A stretch of DNA of 64,000 bases from Embiotoca jacksoni. Its lineage: Eukaryota > Chordata > Actinopteri > Embiotocidae. The position numbers were made by a program, and so were the translations under genes. Position 1 is the stretch's first letter, and the number at the start of each line of letters is the position of its first letter. The notes beneath the pieces were generated by a model. The model saw only the letters and a list, made by a program, of their open reading frames with translations, was not told where the DNA came from and ran no database searches. Below are positions 21,086 to 35,563 of this stretch, in pieces. The stretch covers positions 8,641,656 through 8,705,655 of the forward strand of contig JAKOON010000018.1 of the NCBI GenBank assembly GCA_022577435.1, written 5' to 3'.

Positions 21086-23862
21086 TTACATTATAGGCAA
21101 TGCCATAACCCACTCTGTCACTACTGTTTTGGCTGTAAAATGGGGGATAAAATGCCTTAATTTATTCCACTATCAGAGTCTGATATATTTGGTCTGACAA
21201 CATGTGTAAAGTTATCCCCATTAAAAGTTGCCCAGGGTTAAACCAGTAGCTTGCCGGCTCAGTCAGAGAACCTCTGGAGTACATGCTCTGCCCACTGTGC
21301 ATTCATCCGGCCAGCGCAGGAACCTCAACAGACACCAGATTTAAAAACTTCTGACACAGAGCGATACCTCTGGTTGTGATAGACTGAGTCAGCATTGTGA
21401 GAATTGGTGAGGCAAGAACTTAAACACAATGGACATGTATTTATATTCAAAAGTCCTGCACTATAACTACGCTCTCCAAACATAGGAAATGTAACCAAAC
21501 GTATAAAAATAATTTAGCCTTTTGCAAGAAACAGACGGGGCATAAGCCTCCATAAAATTTCAAATCAAAATGTGTTTCCACGTTAGGGTTTAGTAGAATT
21601 TAACAAACACATGCTATATGGTATTTCTTGTGAAAGCGTATATGATGGTAGGCAGATTTTGTGACATTTAGACAGATCCAAGCGAAATATATTTTCATTT
21701 GTGCTAAGTTAATGGTAGCTGTAGACCTATTCTTTTATAGACATACAAGAAAATGGTAAGAATCTTTTCATCTAACTTTTTTCAAGAAGGTTAATAAACA
21801 TATTTCTAAAAATGTCAAACAATGTCTAGTTCAACATCCATATGTGCCACTGAGTGAAAGTACAAACTGAGAGCTGCCCTCTTGAACTTTTTTGTATTTC
21901 ACATCAAAGGTATTTATGACTGTTATGACTGCACTGATTATGCTCCTGCACTGATTTAGTCCACTGTGCTGACATGAAGGTGTTGGCAGAATGAGAACTC
22001 CCACCCACCAAAGTTTATTTGAGCTATTATATCAAAAAATGGCCTTGACACCCCTCCTGTGACCCACAGCTCTCGCCACCCTCTCACATTCCAGCTGCTG
22101 CTCACTCAGTTAAAAACACAAATTCCCTTATAGTTAATTGGAGGTGAAAAATGATCTATGAGACTATTTTCCTTGACTTCTGCACATGATAAATAACATC
22201 TACACACAGGTCAGACTCTCCCAGAGGGGCCTCTATTGTTACCATGGCAAGCCAACAACCACACATCACCATTTAATCTCAACATGTCATATAGCTGCGG
22301 TAAATATGACCAAATTGCAGCTGACATATTTTACATTTCGCCCGCTGAAGTGGAGGCCACATAGTTGTGGGTGTCTACTGGTTACCCATTGTTGATAGTT
22401 AGGCACCTTGCCAGGACAGCTTTAGCATGGTGTAATAGGAAAAAGAAAGATGAATGGACTCTGGGGACCTGAGAACAGTCTGTTTATTTTCTTAATTGCC
22501 TGAAGTGAGTGGCTGAGAGAGTGAGAGTCAGCAGGTGGTAAACGGAGTGAAAAGTGACAACTGAGAGGCAGCGAATAACAGAGAGGAGCTGTATGTGCAT
22601 GAATAATTTAAAAACAGTTAATGCCACAGTTACATATTGTAGACTGAGCAATAAGGGTGAAAAAAAACATTTTCCATATGTGTGTGTGTCAATGGTGTAA
22701 GAACATTTCCTGACTGAAGAAGTGCTCTAAATCAAAGGAAAATACACCAAAGACACCAAAATACAATCCTTGATGTTGGACCTGGTTTAAAAAAACTGAA
22801 TTCATTATTTCAGGAAAAGTTTTTAAACATCCTTAAAGCATCAGTTTGACATTTTTAGAACAACATGTGCTGAGAGTTAGATGAAAACATTATGGTATGT
22901 ATTACCAGCTCTTTCTTATTTATTCATTAAATACAGCAGCCAAGAGCTGATTAGCTTAACTTAGCTTTAAAATCAAATATACAGGAATAACTTTTTTTTT
23001 TTTATTGAAATTACACTTGTCACTTGTATTACAAAAGTGTAAAAACTTTAAAAGTCAAGCACACAACTCATTACAGAACCAAAACTGAGATATGTGTATG
23101 TTTTTGTGCTTTAGAAGTGCTGGATCGGCTAAGACAACTGGCTGTAGCATTTTTAAATACATATGACACTGTTATTGATCTTTTTGTCTAACTCTGAAAG
23201 AAAATAAGCGCACACCTTAAATTGTTGCACTACTGCTTTAAATTTTGCCCTTGAATTTTTGTATCCTCTCAAAACACTTAGACATTAGTAAACATTAAAA
23301 TATTCAAGGAGTAATTTAAATACTTGTACATTGTTTTTCATAAACATCCTCCATTTTAAAGTGGGGTCTGCTTTTCAACACTGCAAAGGGAGACCCAGAG
23401 AAAACCTTTTAGAAAACTTTCTGGAATATTTCAGAGGCTATTTGTGACCTGAAACTAATTCTGTCATGTAAACGTATGGGAATCACCGCGCTGGACACTC
23501 CGTCTTCCTGCAGAAATGCTTTCAGCGTCATCTTCCCACAAATGAACATCATACAATCCACAGCCAGAAGTGTTTCCATGAGGAACACAGAGACTCATGG
23601 CTGTATCATATCCGGGACACAGGATGTGACCAGCAGAGGGGAACCAATGTCATTTGCAGACAGCTTACTGCAGCACGCACCTGTGCTGGAAAAAAGGAGT
23701 CGGGAAAAGGGCTCTCCCACATGATGGGAACATGAAAAAACATTAAAGCACGGAAATTGGAAAGCACTTTGTCTCTTCATCTGGGTGGCTAAAAGAGGGG
23801 GAGAGGAAGTGAGAGAGTGTTGGAGAGGAGCAGAGGAGAAAGAAACTAAATGAGGGGAATGA
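21086..23862. other. Intergenic sequence, AT-rich, no gene seen
   Basis: No coding or RNA feature is supported. It has short T-runs only. Confidence 0.55.
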
Positions 23863-24020
23863 AACAAACAAACAAACAAACAAACAAAGAGAAAGAGAAA
23901 GAGAAAGAAAAAGAAAAAGAGAAAGACAAAGACAAAGAGAAAGACAAAGACAAAGAGAAAGACAAAGACAAAGAGAAAGAGAAAGACAAAGAGAAAGAGA
24001 AAGAGAAAGAAAGAAAGAGT
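23863..24020. repeat. (AAAC)n then (GAGAAA/GACAAA)n purine-rich array
   Basis: Six AAAC-type units lead into about 21 hexamer units of GAGAAA and GACAAA (a few AAAAAG variants). In 23919-23972 the hexamers are arranged as three perfect 18-bp higher-order units (GAGAAA GACAAA GACAAA). The whole array is purine-rich on the + strand. The long Lys/Glu/Asp frame through it is an artefact. Confidence 0.95.
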
Positions 24021-26095
24021 CACAAAGTGGATGGTCTATGTGGGTTGCCATGACGACTCCGTCTCTGTCCCAATTGTTTTTATGTTCTACCGCTCTCTGC
24101 TGGATCGAGGCAGATGTCTAAAGCCGTGCCAGGTCTCATGAGGTATCTACAGTATAGAATTACCAACATTTTCCACAAGACCTGTGTACTTCCAGGGTGA
24201 GCTGCCGTCTCACTGCTGGAAACTCCTTGCAGAAGCTGTAAACAGGTCGCATAGTGACAGGTGTGACAGGAAATCACCGCTGTTCGACAAAAAATATGCT
24301 CCAGCTAAAACAACTTTGTTAAGACACTTTCTTTTGGAATGGACTGCCATGTAAAACTAATTTAGAGGTTTGAGGTTTTTTTTTTTGAACATTGAAACCA
24401 AATTGGCAAAGAAATTCCACATATTGTTTGTATTGAAGTAAATAAAGGCAAAGTCACTCCTTTTCTCTCAGGAGCAGCAATGTAGAGATTGGAAGACTTG
24501 AATTGTGAAGAATTGCGTAAAAACAACAAAACTCTGCCTCAGCTGCACACATTTAGCTTTAAACAAGCAAATATTAGTACGAAACCTCATTAAACTGTTG
24601 TGGTAAACATGGTAAACACTCTGACAAACTCACAGTTTCTGATCTTGTTTACAAGCAGCCGATGGTGCCTGATAATAGTAAAGTAGCACAGTTGTAGTTC
24701 AGTCTATGAATTTTCCTTATGTCAAAATGGTTGAAGGGACTTCCACAGCACAGCACTGTTGAATATTTATACCTGTCGCCTGAGGTGAGCCTTCACAGGT
24801 GGTGACAGGACCCACCTCGACTCGGAGGCTGCCTCTCACAGACACTTCTTGGTTCAGAGCCGTCTTTGTAAAAGCTCTCTTCCTGCTGGTAAAGACATCA
24901 GGACGCTGACCAGAGAGCGAGGGGCTTGAGATGGGGCAGGGAAAGAGAGGAAAAGTAGAGGGCAAGGAGTACGAGAGAAAAGGAGAATTTGACCATTGGA
25001 GCCTCCGGAAACTGAACCTTTTTTGATATTTTAAGTTTTTAATAAAAATAAAAATGTATGTGTATAATTGGAGAGATTTTTAATCCTCACAATCCCGTTT
25101 AAAAAGGGTTTAGTGGAGTTTTAATCTATCACCCTCAGGATTATCAAATGGTATGTGCTACACAAATTAATATCGGGCTATAAATAATAACAGAGACCTC
25201 TTGAAGCCCACACACACTGCGAGAGTGTCCTTGAGCAAGACGTTGAATCGCTACCAGCTCCATGTGTGCTCTTTGTAGCCAGGCCCAGCCTCCGAAACAG
25301 AAAACAGGATTTCCTTACAAGGATCAGTCGAGGACGGCACACTGTTCAGTTCCAAGAAAAGAAAGTGTCGGGTTTCTCTTACATGCATGGTGCATCTAAA
25401 TATCATTGACAAGCTACAAATCAAGTGGCTGCCATGAAGGCTCGAAGATGCAGAGAAAGTAGGGCTCTGAAGTGATATTTCAGCAGACAGTATTTCACTC
25501 GAGGCGAGCCATAAATGTCATCAATAACCAATGAGGCTACAATTTGCCCGAGTTAAAGCCGTATATAAAGACTGTCTGTGGTTTTATTCTTTTTGGACAT
25601 GCTGCAAGACAGTTTAAGAGCGCACCAGTATACCTGCCTTCATTGCATCAAGGTTTGTTTTTATTTTTCCTTGCTTTTGAAAAAAAAAATGAAATTACAG
25701 ATGCTGTCACCCACTTACTGGTACTCCCGCTTGCTCTCATGGAAAATGTAAAAGGGGCCCAGCCTTGTTGAGGTCAGGCTGACATTGCCAGTGAGAGGTG
25801 GCCAAGTCACAAAACAGATGTTTACTGTTTTTCTAAGGATGATTTGTTCTCTGCTCAATATTGACTCAGGTCCAAGCATAACGCAGGTCACTTTAACAGA
25901 GCGCTGCGTTCAGAGTGGGCAGACAGGGTCACGATGCTTGAACTAGGTGATAATGTTTAATTAGAAATGTGGGACAGATTGGTCAGTGGGTTCTTTAAGG
26001 AAGTTCATGATTCTGACAGGTGATTTGATCTGTCCATAACTCAAACAGGTGCATAGTAAAAGGATCGGATGGCTCGCACATAGGAAAGTTGTGCA
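24021..26095. other. Intergenic sequence with a possible short SINE fragment
   Basis: No gene is seen. At about 25224-25275 the phrase TGTCCTTGAGCAAGACGTTG followed by CTACCAGCTCC resembles the same fish repeat family as the one in txndc5 intron 1, in the opposite orientation; this is a short and weak match. Confidence 0.4.
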
Positions 26096-26183
26096 TGTGT
26101 GTGTGTGTGTGTGTGCTCTTCTGGATGTCACCCTGTAAGTAGTGAGTAGGAATGAGTTTTAGGAAGCCTTTGTGTATTTCTGT

Positions 26184-26184
26184 G

Positions 26185-26222
<38 letters not shown>
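26184..26222. repeat. (TG)n microsatellite
   Basis: About 18 TG units with one CG interruption. A smaller run of about 10 units lies at 26096-26114. Confidence 0.95.
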
Positions 26223-26223
<1 letters not shown>

Positions 26224-27049
26224 GCAGGCTACACCTTGGAGTGTCTGCAGAGGCAGTCATGGACCTGGTAAAGGTCTCTCCACAGAAGCCATTAAGCAGT
26301 GCGTCTGCTGGAATAATGTGTTTGACTTGGCTGCAAGGCAGCAGCAGGTGCTGGGAGGACCCGCTTGGAGCTGCTGCTCCCTGCCTGCTTTGATGTGCAG
26401 GCCAGGGACCAGTCTTCCCTTTTGGTGACTTTTCCTTCCATCTCGTCTTTGTCTTCCTCCTTCCGTTTCTCTGTTCCCTCCTTTTTCTTTTATTCTCCAT
26501 TTCCATCAGATGTAATTGCTGCCATTGGCTTTATTTGTCTCTTTTTTAATGGCTCTCTATTCGACTTTTTCCTTCTTGATTTTCCCTTTTCCTCTTTTTT
26601 TAACAGTTTTCTTTTTTCAGATGTCTTTCTGTCATCTGCCCCCCTCCCCCACCCGCCCTCAGCCTTCCAACTCCTCTCCCCACATCCGAGCTGTTAAAGA
26701 GCTTAGTTGTACTCGAGCCGCACAGCTGCTAGACATCAGCGACACAAATAGGTGCAGAGCAACAAGTACAAGTTTAAATCATTCAAATGCATTCAGTGGA
26801 TCATTGAAAGAGAGGTTGCAAAAGCTTGGAAGTTGCTAACAGTGAAATTTTTTCCTGGTTCATTGTGCAGAATGAAGTTGACAGTAAAACAGTTTTTGCT
26901 TTCTTGCTGAGAATGAAATGAGATCGATGATATCTCTTGCTTGTCTGTATAAATATGAGCTATAAGCTTCAGCTCGCAGGCGATAAGCTTAGTTTAACCT
27001 ACCAGCTCCTCTCAACCACAATAATAAAACCAAAGGGACTTCTTTGTGT

Positions 27050-27530
27050 GTCCACTGCCGTCCTGGCAACCTCGCTGTGAGACAATGGATGAATTTAAAT
27101 GTCCAGACTCCACCACGCTTGCAGACTCATGGACAGGTGCGTTACTGGAAGTTGGCAAGTGCAAAGGGCTGAACAGACCAACGGTTCATCTGGCCACTAG
27201 GGGGCTTTCTGCAGACTTCAAGAAAGTCCACTGCAGACTTTCATTATTAAGATATTAGGCCTCAAAGAGATTTATGTTTGGGGGCGTGTCTGGTTTTATT
27301 GACTTGCCTGAGGAGAAGTCAGGTTTCCAGTATAGGTGGGTGGGCAGAGTGTCCTCTGGTTCTCAGTCAGATCCACCTCTTGCTCCTTCCCAGTTCGTCC
27401 AAATATGGTCACTTCTGGTTGAGATGGCAGTGGCTGAAAAGCCAGACTGGAAGGTTCAGCTCACAAACCAAGGACCTCATGGTGGGTTGCTCTTGGGCGT
27501 GATGTCGTTTTTCCAACTGCCACCTAAAAA
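27050..27530. repeat. Probable old interspersed repeat
   Basis: Phrases such as CCAAATATGGTCACTTCTGG, GCCACTAGGGGGC and AAGAAAGTCC..GCAGACTTTC look like a degenerate repeat common in percomorph genomes. This rests on recognition only. I see no terminal repeats and no coding region. Confidence 0.35.
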
Positions 27531-28578
27531 AAACAAAAGACGTTATTAGTGATGCGTAAAACAATTCATTTCTTAAAATGTTACTTGAATCATGTAGGGC
27601 AGAAATAATATTCCATCATGATAGTAGTAGAAGTATATAGGATATAGAGGTACTCAAAATATATTTTATTATTGTAGTGTTTAGACCTGTTTAACAGCGC
27701 TCATAGCCTTGCAGTCTCTTACCCACACATACTTGATGCGATGATGGTGAACATGTCACAATACGTAGGACCACAAATCCAGAGCTTGGACATTTGGATT
27801 CACCCAAAGACTCTTGGAGGTCACAAGAAATAGACCTGTGAGAACATAACTCCACAGTAAAACCACAACTTCTTTGTACAGATTAAACATATGATATATG
27901 TTAACAAAAGAGATTTAGAGGTGCTGGTGAGTGAAATGTATTTCCTTTTACAGATTTAACTGTTTTACCATGCTTCCAGTCTCTGAGATAAGCTAAACTA
28001 ACCAGATGCTGCCTGTAGCTTAAAATTTTGTAAAGCTCTTCTCCCAAAATGTCAAACTATCCCTTTAAGATAATGTCTGGTGATGCTTGTTTTACAAAAT
28101 CAGACTTTCCTTCACTCGTATGTTCTTCCGAATGCTGTTTCTGAGTAAACTGGTGCAAATTCTGACTATCCATGTGTATCATCATTGCCTGCTGAATGAA
28201 AGACAAAACCACGTTGAGCCCTAACAAGATGTCATGACGCCCAGTGCTTAACACGGGTATGCAGTAGATGAGTCATAATTTTAGCTCTGGAGCTCTCCCT
28301 TCCTCTGTGTCTTTTTCCCTCAGCCTCAAGGTAAAGCCATTACACTGGAAACGAAGAAGCAGCAGCAGCAAAAGCCGTATAGCCCACTTGGGTTCAGAGA
28401 AACAGGGGAGGGAAACCATGAAAAGCGAAGCCCAGGGCTGTCCTGGGCCCTGAAAGAGACTTGCTTTTATTGAAGAAGCCCACTCCCATGCATTCCTCTG
28501 CCAAGAGCCCGGGCCTCCCTGGAGAAAGCTGGGATGAGAGGCTGAACCCACATTCATTGGGGGTTCATGCAGCTACTT

Positions 28579-28579
<1 letters not shown>

Positions 28580-28623
<44 letters not shown>

Positions 28624-28628
28624 GCACG

Positions 28629-28679
<51 letters not shown>

Positions 28680-28682
28680 ACA
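28580..28682. repeat. (CA)n-(CGCA)n-(CA)n microsatellite
   Basis: Two CA runs (about 19 and 25 units) are separated by CGCA units. It is about 100 bp of alternating purine/pyrimidine. Confidence 0.97.
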
Positions 28683-29319
28683 CTGATGAATGCACCTTGG
28701 TCCTCTGTCTCCTGTATCTCTCATTGTTCTGTCAGTCAGGATGTTTTTTTTAGCCATGATCCACAGCAGGGAATCTCTATTTCCTGAGTGGGTAACACAC
28801 ATGCAGGCTTGTAAAGCACAACTGATTGATTTATTGGGTTTCAGGGGCTGAGGTAGGTGGGATATTAGATGCTCCTTGGAGATCTCATTGTGAGATCATT
28901 GAGCAAAAGCAAAGGGCCTGATCTGTGAACACCAGGAGAGAAATTCCTCTTTCCTGGGTCCAGGTTCCCCCAAACTGACAATGGGCCAAAAGTCCCTGTA
29001 TTGTGTTTTTTTAAGCGCATCAGTCCTCAGTCAGCTTTGTGAAATGTTCTCTATTTGGACAGCTTGACTTTTTCTTTCATTATAGTTGAGTTTATCCTAC
29101 AAAAAACATAATCCTATTTTTAAGATGCCATCATAAGCTTGCCAACAACGGCTTTTGTAATTATAGAAGAAAAGAGAATTCCACTTTCATTCAAAGCCAA
29201 GTGAAATTGTTTTTGTAAAGTTTCCAACCCGATATCACACCAAAGTGTGTAATACACCTGTTTGTCCACTAGATGATAGCAAGTTATATTTTGCCTCGTT
29301 CAGGCGAGAAAAGTGAGGT

Positions 29320-29460
29320 GTCTTAAGTTTAGGTTCCAAAAACTACATGGTTAGCTTTAGAAAAAAGATCACAATTTTGGTAAAAATAACTAATTTTATA
29401 TAAGTAATATAACGCATTATATCAGTAACTTAAGGCGTATTACGCAAGTTACATTATGGA
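29320..29460 (+). repeat. Degenerate interspersed repeat, same family as at 54700-54820
   Basis: AAGTTTAGGTTCCAAAAAC, GGTTAGCTTTAGAAAAAAGA and TTTGGTAAAAATAAC match, with divergence, the reverse complement of the 54700-54820 segment. Both resemble a repeat I recognise from percomorph fishes. The family is not named here. Confidence 0.45.
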
Positions 29461-32400
29461 TGTAACTTACTTACATTACATCAAACATGTCCACAAGCAC
29501 TGGTCGTCTGAGTGAAAGTCTTGTATTTGTTCAATCCAACCGACCTTGTTTGTCACATGACGCCTGTCTTCGACAGTCATACATGTGTGTACTTTTAATG
29601 CTGAGACAAGGCTCAGTGAACAGACACTACACACTATGGCGTGATACTGGGCTGAAGCTTTCTTCATTTTTCGGTTACAAACTGTAATGTATGCTATTAG
29701 ATTTTAAGGATATACTGATTGAATATTTGCACAAATTTGATAATGCCAAACTTAAGTATCTTGCGAATAGCTAATACAAATTACATGGTTGAAAGGGGCA
29801 AAGTTTTCTTTGGAAAAATACCTCTGAAGATTATTTCAGGAATTCCACTCCTTTCAGCAGATTTCATGGCGACAGAACAGCAGGCCTGATCAGTAAAAAT
29901 TGAGGCAGCTAAAATCCAAATGTGGAGACCACATGTTGAGCCTTTTCACTGAGAATGGTGTCTGATTTCATGGACTGTTTAAACTTTTACAGCTATATCA
30001 GTATTGTTTTATAGTGATTCTAACAATGATGAAACTCAAAATGGTCCTCTGGAAACAGCCTTTGGGTATGGCTCAAGTTCAGGAATAATCACTGAAGCTG
30101 ACAAACAACATATTTGGACATTTTCTTGGAGTGTTTTATTGTCAATTTTGTATTTTTTTTTGTTTTTATCCTCCGATGCAACATCTGTATTAGTTCACTA
30201 CTACACCCACTGCTCAAAAGCCTTGAATCATCTTGTACATTGCCTACCTTTCTCCTCTCTGCTCCATGACTTATTTCCTTAAATCAATACTCAGACAATG
30301 ACTTCTATATAAATAAATAATCAGAAGAACTCAAGGAAAATATTTTTCTCATGACCAGTGGATTAGATGTAAATCATACCCTTTATTTCACAATGTCAAA
30401 ACAGGAACATTTTGAGGGAGAAAGATGTAAATCCTGACTGGAATGAGCTGGCAGGAAGTTTGCTGATGGAGTCAGGTAAATTGACCAAATCCGAATGTTC
30501 AGCTATTCCAGGAGCTAACCCAGGAGTTGGTGGAAATCCAAAACAGTGTAAACAGGATGCCATGCTTGCTCATTTAGCGGGTCTAACTCTTATTTGTGCC
30601 GTGTAAAACAACTACACTTCCCAGAGCTGTCATTGAGCAATAGGCCTTTTTAATAGCTGACATTTTGGCAGGGAACGCACAGGTGTGTTGATAACATTAA
30701 AAACTGCTCCATTTAGGTGAGGGTCGTGATGTTGTTCACTGTCATGCCTCAGTGGGACACCTAATGGAAGTCAGTCATCATTAACTGTGGAGTCAGCAAA
30801 AATTATTTTCAGATTCAGGAATATCTCAGCTAGCTGTAAAGTAATAAAGTGCGGTGTTTGGACATGGCTGAGCCACACAACACTATTCTGTTTAATCAGC
30901 AACATTCATCCTTATGCACAGCACAGGGGGAAGGAGAAGTCAGAGAGAACAGGACGATAAATCTGGCTTACATGCCGAACTGCAAAACATACTCACAATA
31001 TCAAGACGGAGAGCTGCCGAGAAACAGCCAAAGAGGAGAAGGTCAGATGAACAAAAACTGAAAATGAAGTGCTATGATCAGGCAAGGGCCAAGAGCAGCG
31101 TCAACATCGGCTCCATGGCAAACACTATTGTTTGGTTTGTGGAATCGATCGTTAAAGGAACTTCATGCCAAACTGTTCTTTGCGGCGCTAAAAGTGTTTT
31201 TTCAATGGCATCAATCCGGAGAACTACTTTTGGTTTCAGTGAGCACCTTTATTTTCCTAAGAGTACAGCTTGTTTCTGCTGCTTGATCATGACCACAAAA
31301 TAAGAAACCTATATCCAGTGTTGGGGTTTTGCATCACTGCAGCACTCAAAGACAGATAATATGTGGGAAATACCTGCCTTGTACAGAAAACAGGGGAAAT
31401 TAAAGCCACTGAGAAGTTATGCGGTCGGCAGGGAAGCCAGACATTCCGCAGAGGTTCAGGAATCTAGACGACAACAACCGTTGTTGCTGCTGGTACCCGC
31501 TGGTTGATGACAACCGGTTCTCTGCATCCTCTCTGGCTATTGTTTGGCCTATGATTGACTGAGGAAGGTGTTTGTTGTTGCTGGACTCTTATCTGTATTT
31601 CTTGGACCTGGCAGGAACACGGGGCTGCTGTATTAGCGAGGCTGTCTGATGAAACTGAACAGACGCAAAACATCATGTACGGTTCAGCTAATTAGATGTC
31701 TGGCTTTCTATTCCGGAAAAGATGGCCATGTAGAGTGTGTCTAACAAAAAGAGAGAAATGTGGTCTGAAAATGAGGAACAGAAAAGTGACGCCGTTCACT
31801 GTGCAGAATAAGAACAGACATTTAACAGTTTCAGCCTTCACCAGGGAACATATCAGTGCTTGCTAATAAGGGAACTGGCATTTATGAAAGGTGGGACACT
31901 TAATTTCCAACCCTTTTCTTTGCAATGATTGCTTTTATATGCCACCCAGTGCTCATTTTCTAAAGCTGCCTGGATCTGAGAATATCCAGCATGCTTTGCA
32001 AGCTTCCCTAAGAGAAATATCAATTTCATTCAGTCGCTCTGAGAGCTCTCCCTCTCTTATTGAGTGATCCACTGGGTGAACGTTTGCTATTGCCAAAGAA
32101 TTCATATTACCACCTGCATTCCCATCCGCCCAGGACCCATCACCGACTCCCTGCAGTGTTGTTATACTGGGTTATTAACTTGGAAGTGCGCTTTTGTTCG
32201 TTGGCATTTTCATTTTGCACCCGTTAGTAATTGAGTAACAGGGGCCCATCATGTCGCACAAAAGAAAGAAAGCGAGCATGCGGTGGCTGGAAATTCTCAT
32301 AAGCCGCGAGGAAAGCGAAGGTGACCTACCTCCTCGCTCTCTAGTGTTCCCACACAAAATGCTGAAACTGTGTTCATGTTAGATCTGTTTTTTCTCATCA

Positions 32401-35400
32401 CCTAAATGAACTGGAAGGTCATTGGGCCAAAAAGAAAATGCTTGTCAGTGTCAAGGCTGCTGCTAGTCTCTTAGGAACTGTAGCAGTCCTCTGAGGTCAT
32501 GTGGATTTTATTTGTTTCTTCAGGGACATTCAAGCTCTATTTTATTGGTAATCTAACAGAAGTAAAGAAGACAGAATGGCCACATGGATATCAAGCAATA
32601 ACATAAGCCACATTTTACCCCAATCTAACTTACAAAGTGTACATAGCACCTTTTATAGTAAAGGCAAGAAGCCCTGCATGGGTTTATTAAGGCAATTTAT
32701 TGTCCCAATAACTTTCATAGTGATTGATTACAAACACAGGAAGCGGACACACGATCGTGCACATGAATACAAGACTGCAGTTAAGTGTTCCATCCTATTA
32801 AGTTGAGTATGTAAATAATCATATAATCTGGGTCAAATGTGGGTGAAATCATCTATGAATTGGTATGGATTACATTTATGGTATATTCTTAATGATAACC
32901 AATTTAAAAACAAAATCCATATACATTTTATGTTGGCAGACACACAGCTTACATATGAATGCAATCATATCTGCACATCTAATATACCCAGATGAATTTG
33001 TAAGCATGCACACTGATATAGTTGAGCACATACTGTAGCTAAGCTTTTGTTTCAAGCCCAGATGGTCAGCTGCTTTTTAAAAAAAAAAATCTAATTCATG
33101 CTGGTACCAATCAATCTCCAGATGGTTGTTTTATAGAGACATTTTTTAACTTGACTTAAAATTTCTTTAGTTAACAGCTGACAGTGGATGTGTGAGAGGA
33201 TATGGGGGGCAGAGAGGTGGGGAACAACATGCAGTAGGTCCTGCTCAAATGTGATCCAGGGACATTGTAGTTCTCCTTGGGTGTCCCCATATGACCGCAT
33301 TCAAGTTAAAGTTTTGTTTTGTGGATCGATGAAGAAGTTGGGAGATTTTGGAGAAATATGTTTGCTGGCTAGCTATAACAGCAGCATGTCAGGGTCATCC
33401 AACATTAAGTCTAGACCCGTTTAGATTTGACCACCAGAACAAAAAGATGCCAGGGTTGGACAGCTTGAAGAACATGGTGACATCCCCACAGCGGACTCTT
33501 GCAAGCCAGCAGAGATTTACTGAGATCAGATCCTGATTTTTTACTGTCTTCATTACATGTTCACGTTTCATCCCGAGATTAATTTCATTCCGTTCAAGTG
33601 GTTGCGTAAAGCTCTTTTTCAGACACAGCATCAGATTGCATGAACCAACACACCCTTTATCTCTGTCCCCTGCCCAGTGGAGCTCCAGCTGGGTGCTGCT
33701 GTTTCCTCCACCATTTATGTTGGCACGCGCAGCAGCAGCTCCACGGCCAGAGAGCACTGCTCTCCCTGCAAAACAGGAAGAACACACTGCTCTCAGATAG
33801 ACACAGGAGACAGAAAACAAGCCAGAGACACGAGGCAGCACGCAGAGGAAGGTGAAAACATGAGATTTCAGCTGGTGGCCGGCTGGTTCCTGCACATGGT
33901 ATCAGTTTAGTCAACTAAGCAATGCTCGGATCTGTGTAGAGAGAAACTTGATGTGCCGACAACCTAAGAGGATGCTTGATAGCTTTTGTCACATATACCC
34001 TCTATAAACCATCTCTTCTAAGATTTCAGTTTGCTTTAGTCCTTATTAATATTTCATACCATTAAATGACCTTGCCATACATGCGGCTATATGACACTGA
34101 CTAGTTGTTGAACAGCATTGGTGACACAACAACTACTCGAGCAGGTGCTGAGATTTCCAGCTTTATTCACTTTTCAGCCTGCACTTTGAATTTGAACCAA
34201 AGTTCCCATGAATGTCAAAACCTGGTGTTGTTGCAATCTCTTATTCACAAACAGACACTGATCTGAATCCCAGATTGCTTGATGTCAGTTTATTTTGGCA
34301 AAGAGCATGTTGTTATTGACAGCAATAGTCTTGTAGGTCAACTGGGATGGGATGGAGGGAGGTTCCTTTCAGTTGAGAGCTTTCCCACACTGCTGACGTT
34401 CACAGGCAGGTATTTGCTGGATGTTTTGATGTGAACAAGCACAAGAGCAGATTTTTACTCTGACGGCAGAACATATACCCAGCGTTACATCCAAATTAAT
34501 TTAGGAAATTATGCACTTTTCCTGACTTGAATGTGTTTTGAAATCTAACGTTACACAGCAAAGTCAGAATTCATTATAACAGATTTAACTCCCGAACTTA
34601 TCAGGCCCTACAACATGTGAGCCTCAACTCATGAAAATGCCAACACTTATATGACCTTGACGGGCTACTCTGTTTTGATTTCTTTCCAGCAAAACCAAAA
34701 TAATAAGCAAGGGCAGATGAAAAGGTGGCTTGCTGGCAGGTCGGCCATGTTTCCGTATTGTCACTCCCTGTTAGTTGATGATGGGCTGTCTCCACGTTGG
34801 ACAGCTGCAGTCGCCGAGGCAGAAGGACGTCATACATACACACACATGCAGATGTACACGGCTTAAATATCTGCTGGCATGTCTATGAACTCTGCGACCT
34901 CTGATGACATGCCAACCGCCGTGTCCCGCTCTGATGTCAGACTATACATGGGTGTGTATAGAGGGACGTACAGGCAGGGTGACCAAAGAGTGGCCTCGCA
35001 TGAGAGGGGCAGCGGGTGCAGCTCACTGCTTGTGGAGAAATGGAAAAAGAGCTGCAGATTCTATGAAAGGGGATACGGCAGTTAGTATGCGTCAAAAACT
35101 CTGCAGAGGGACTCCAGTTCTTAGTTCTCTTACAGAAACTTTATTGTACTTCAGGTGAACTGGAGTCTAAACCTGCCTCTTCTTCAGATGATGGGACACG
35201 TGAACGTTCATACGTCAAGGAGTTTGTGGTAGTTGTCTCTTTAACAGTTCTTCTGCTATGTTGTGCGAGATGAACTCTGCTCTCAGCCATGCCAGGAATG
35301 TGCCCAGTGTGCCCACCCATCCATTAACAATGTCCAACGTGTGCCATTGTGCTGGACAAACAAAACACAAACATCAGAGTCACAACCTACACAGATGACT

Positions 35401-35557
35401 TCACTCGTTTTCCAGCTCAGATTACAACTTATAACTATCATGCCTCGTGTTCGACTGATAGCAGTAAAGTGTGCACTTAAATGTAACAGGAGTGTGTTTA
35501 TCATTCTGTGAATGTCAAGCACTCTGAACACAAAGCATTACAAACACTGAAACCTTC

Positions 35558-35563
35558 TTTAAT
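35558..35563 (-). terminator. bloc1s5: Possible bloc1s5 poly(A) signal ATTAAA
   Basis: The minus strand reads ATTAAA about 775 bases after the bloc1s5 stop, followed by a G/U-rich stretch. I saw no AATAAA on this strand nearer the stop. This is a weak call. Confidence 0.3.

Noticed and set aside
23850..24053. Lys/Glu/Asp-rich open frame
   Set aside because: It is a translation of the GAGAAA/GACAAA simple repeat.
33395..33895. 166-codon open frame on the minus strand
   Set aside because: No recognisable domain, composition not protein-like, overlapped by other frames on both strands, no splice or conservation support.
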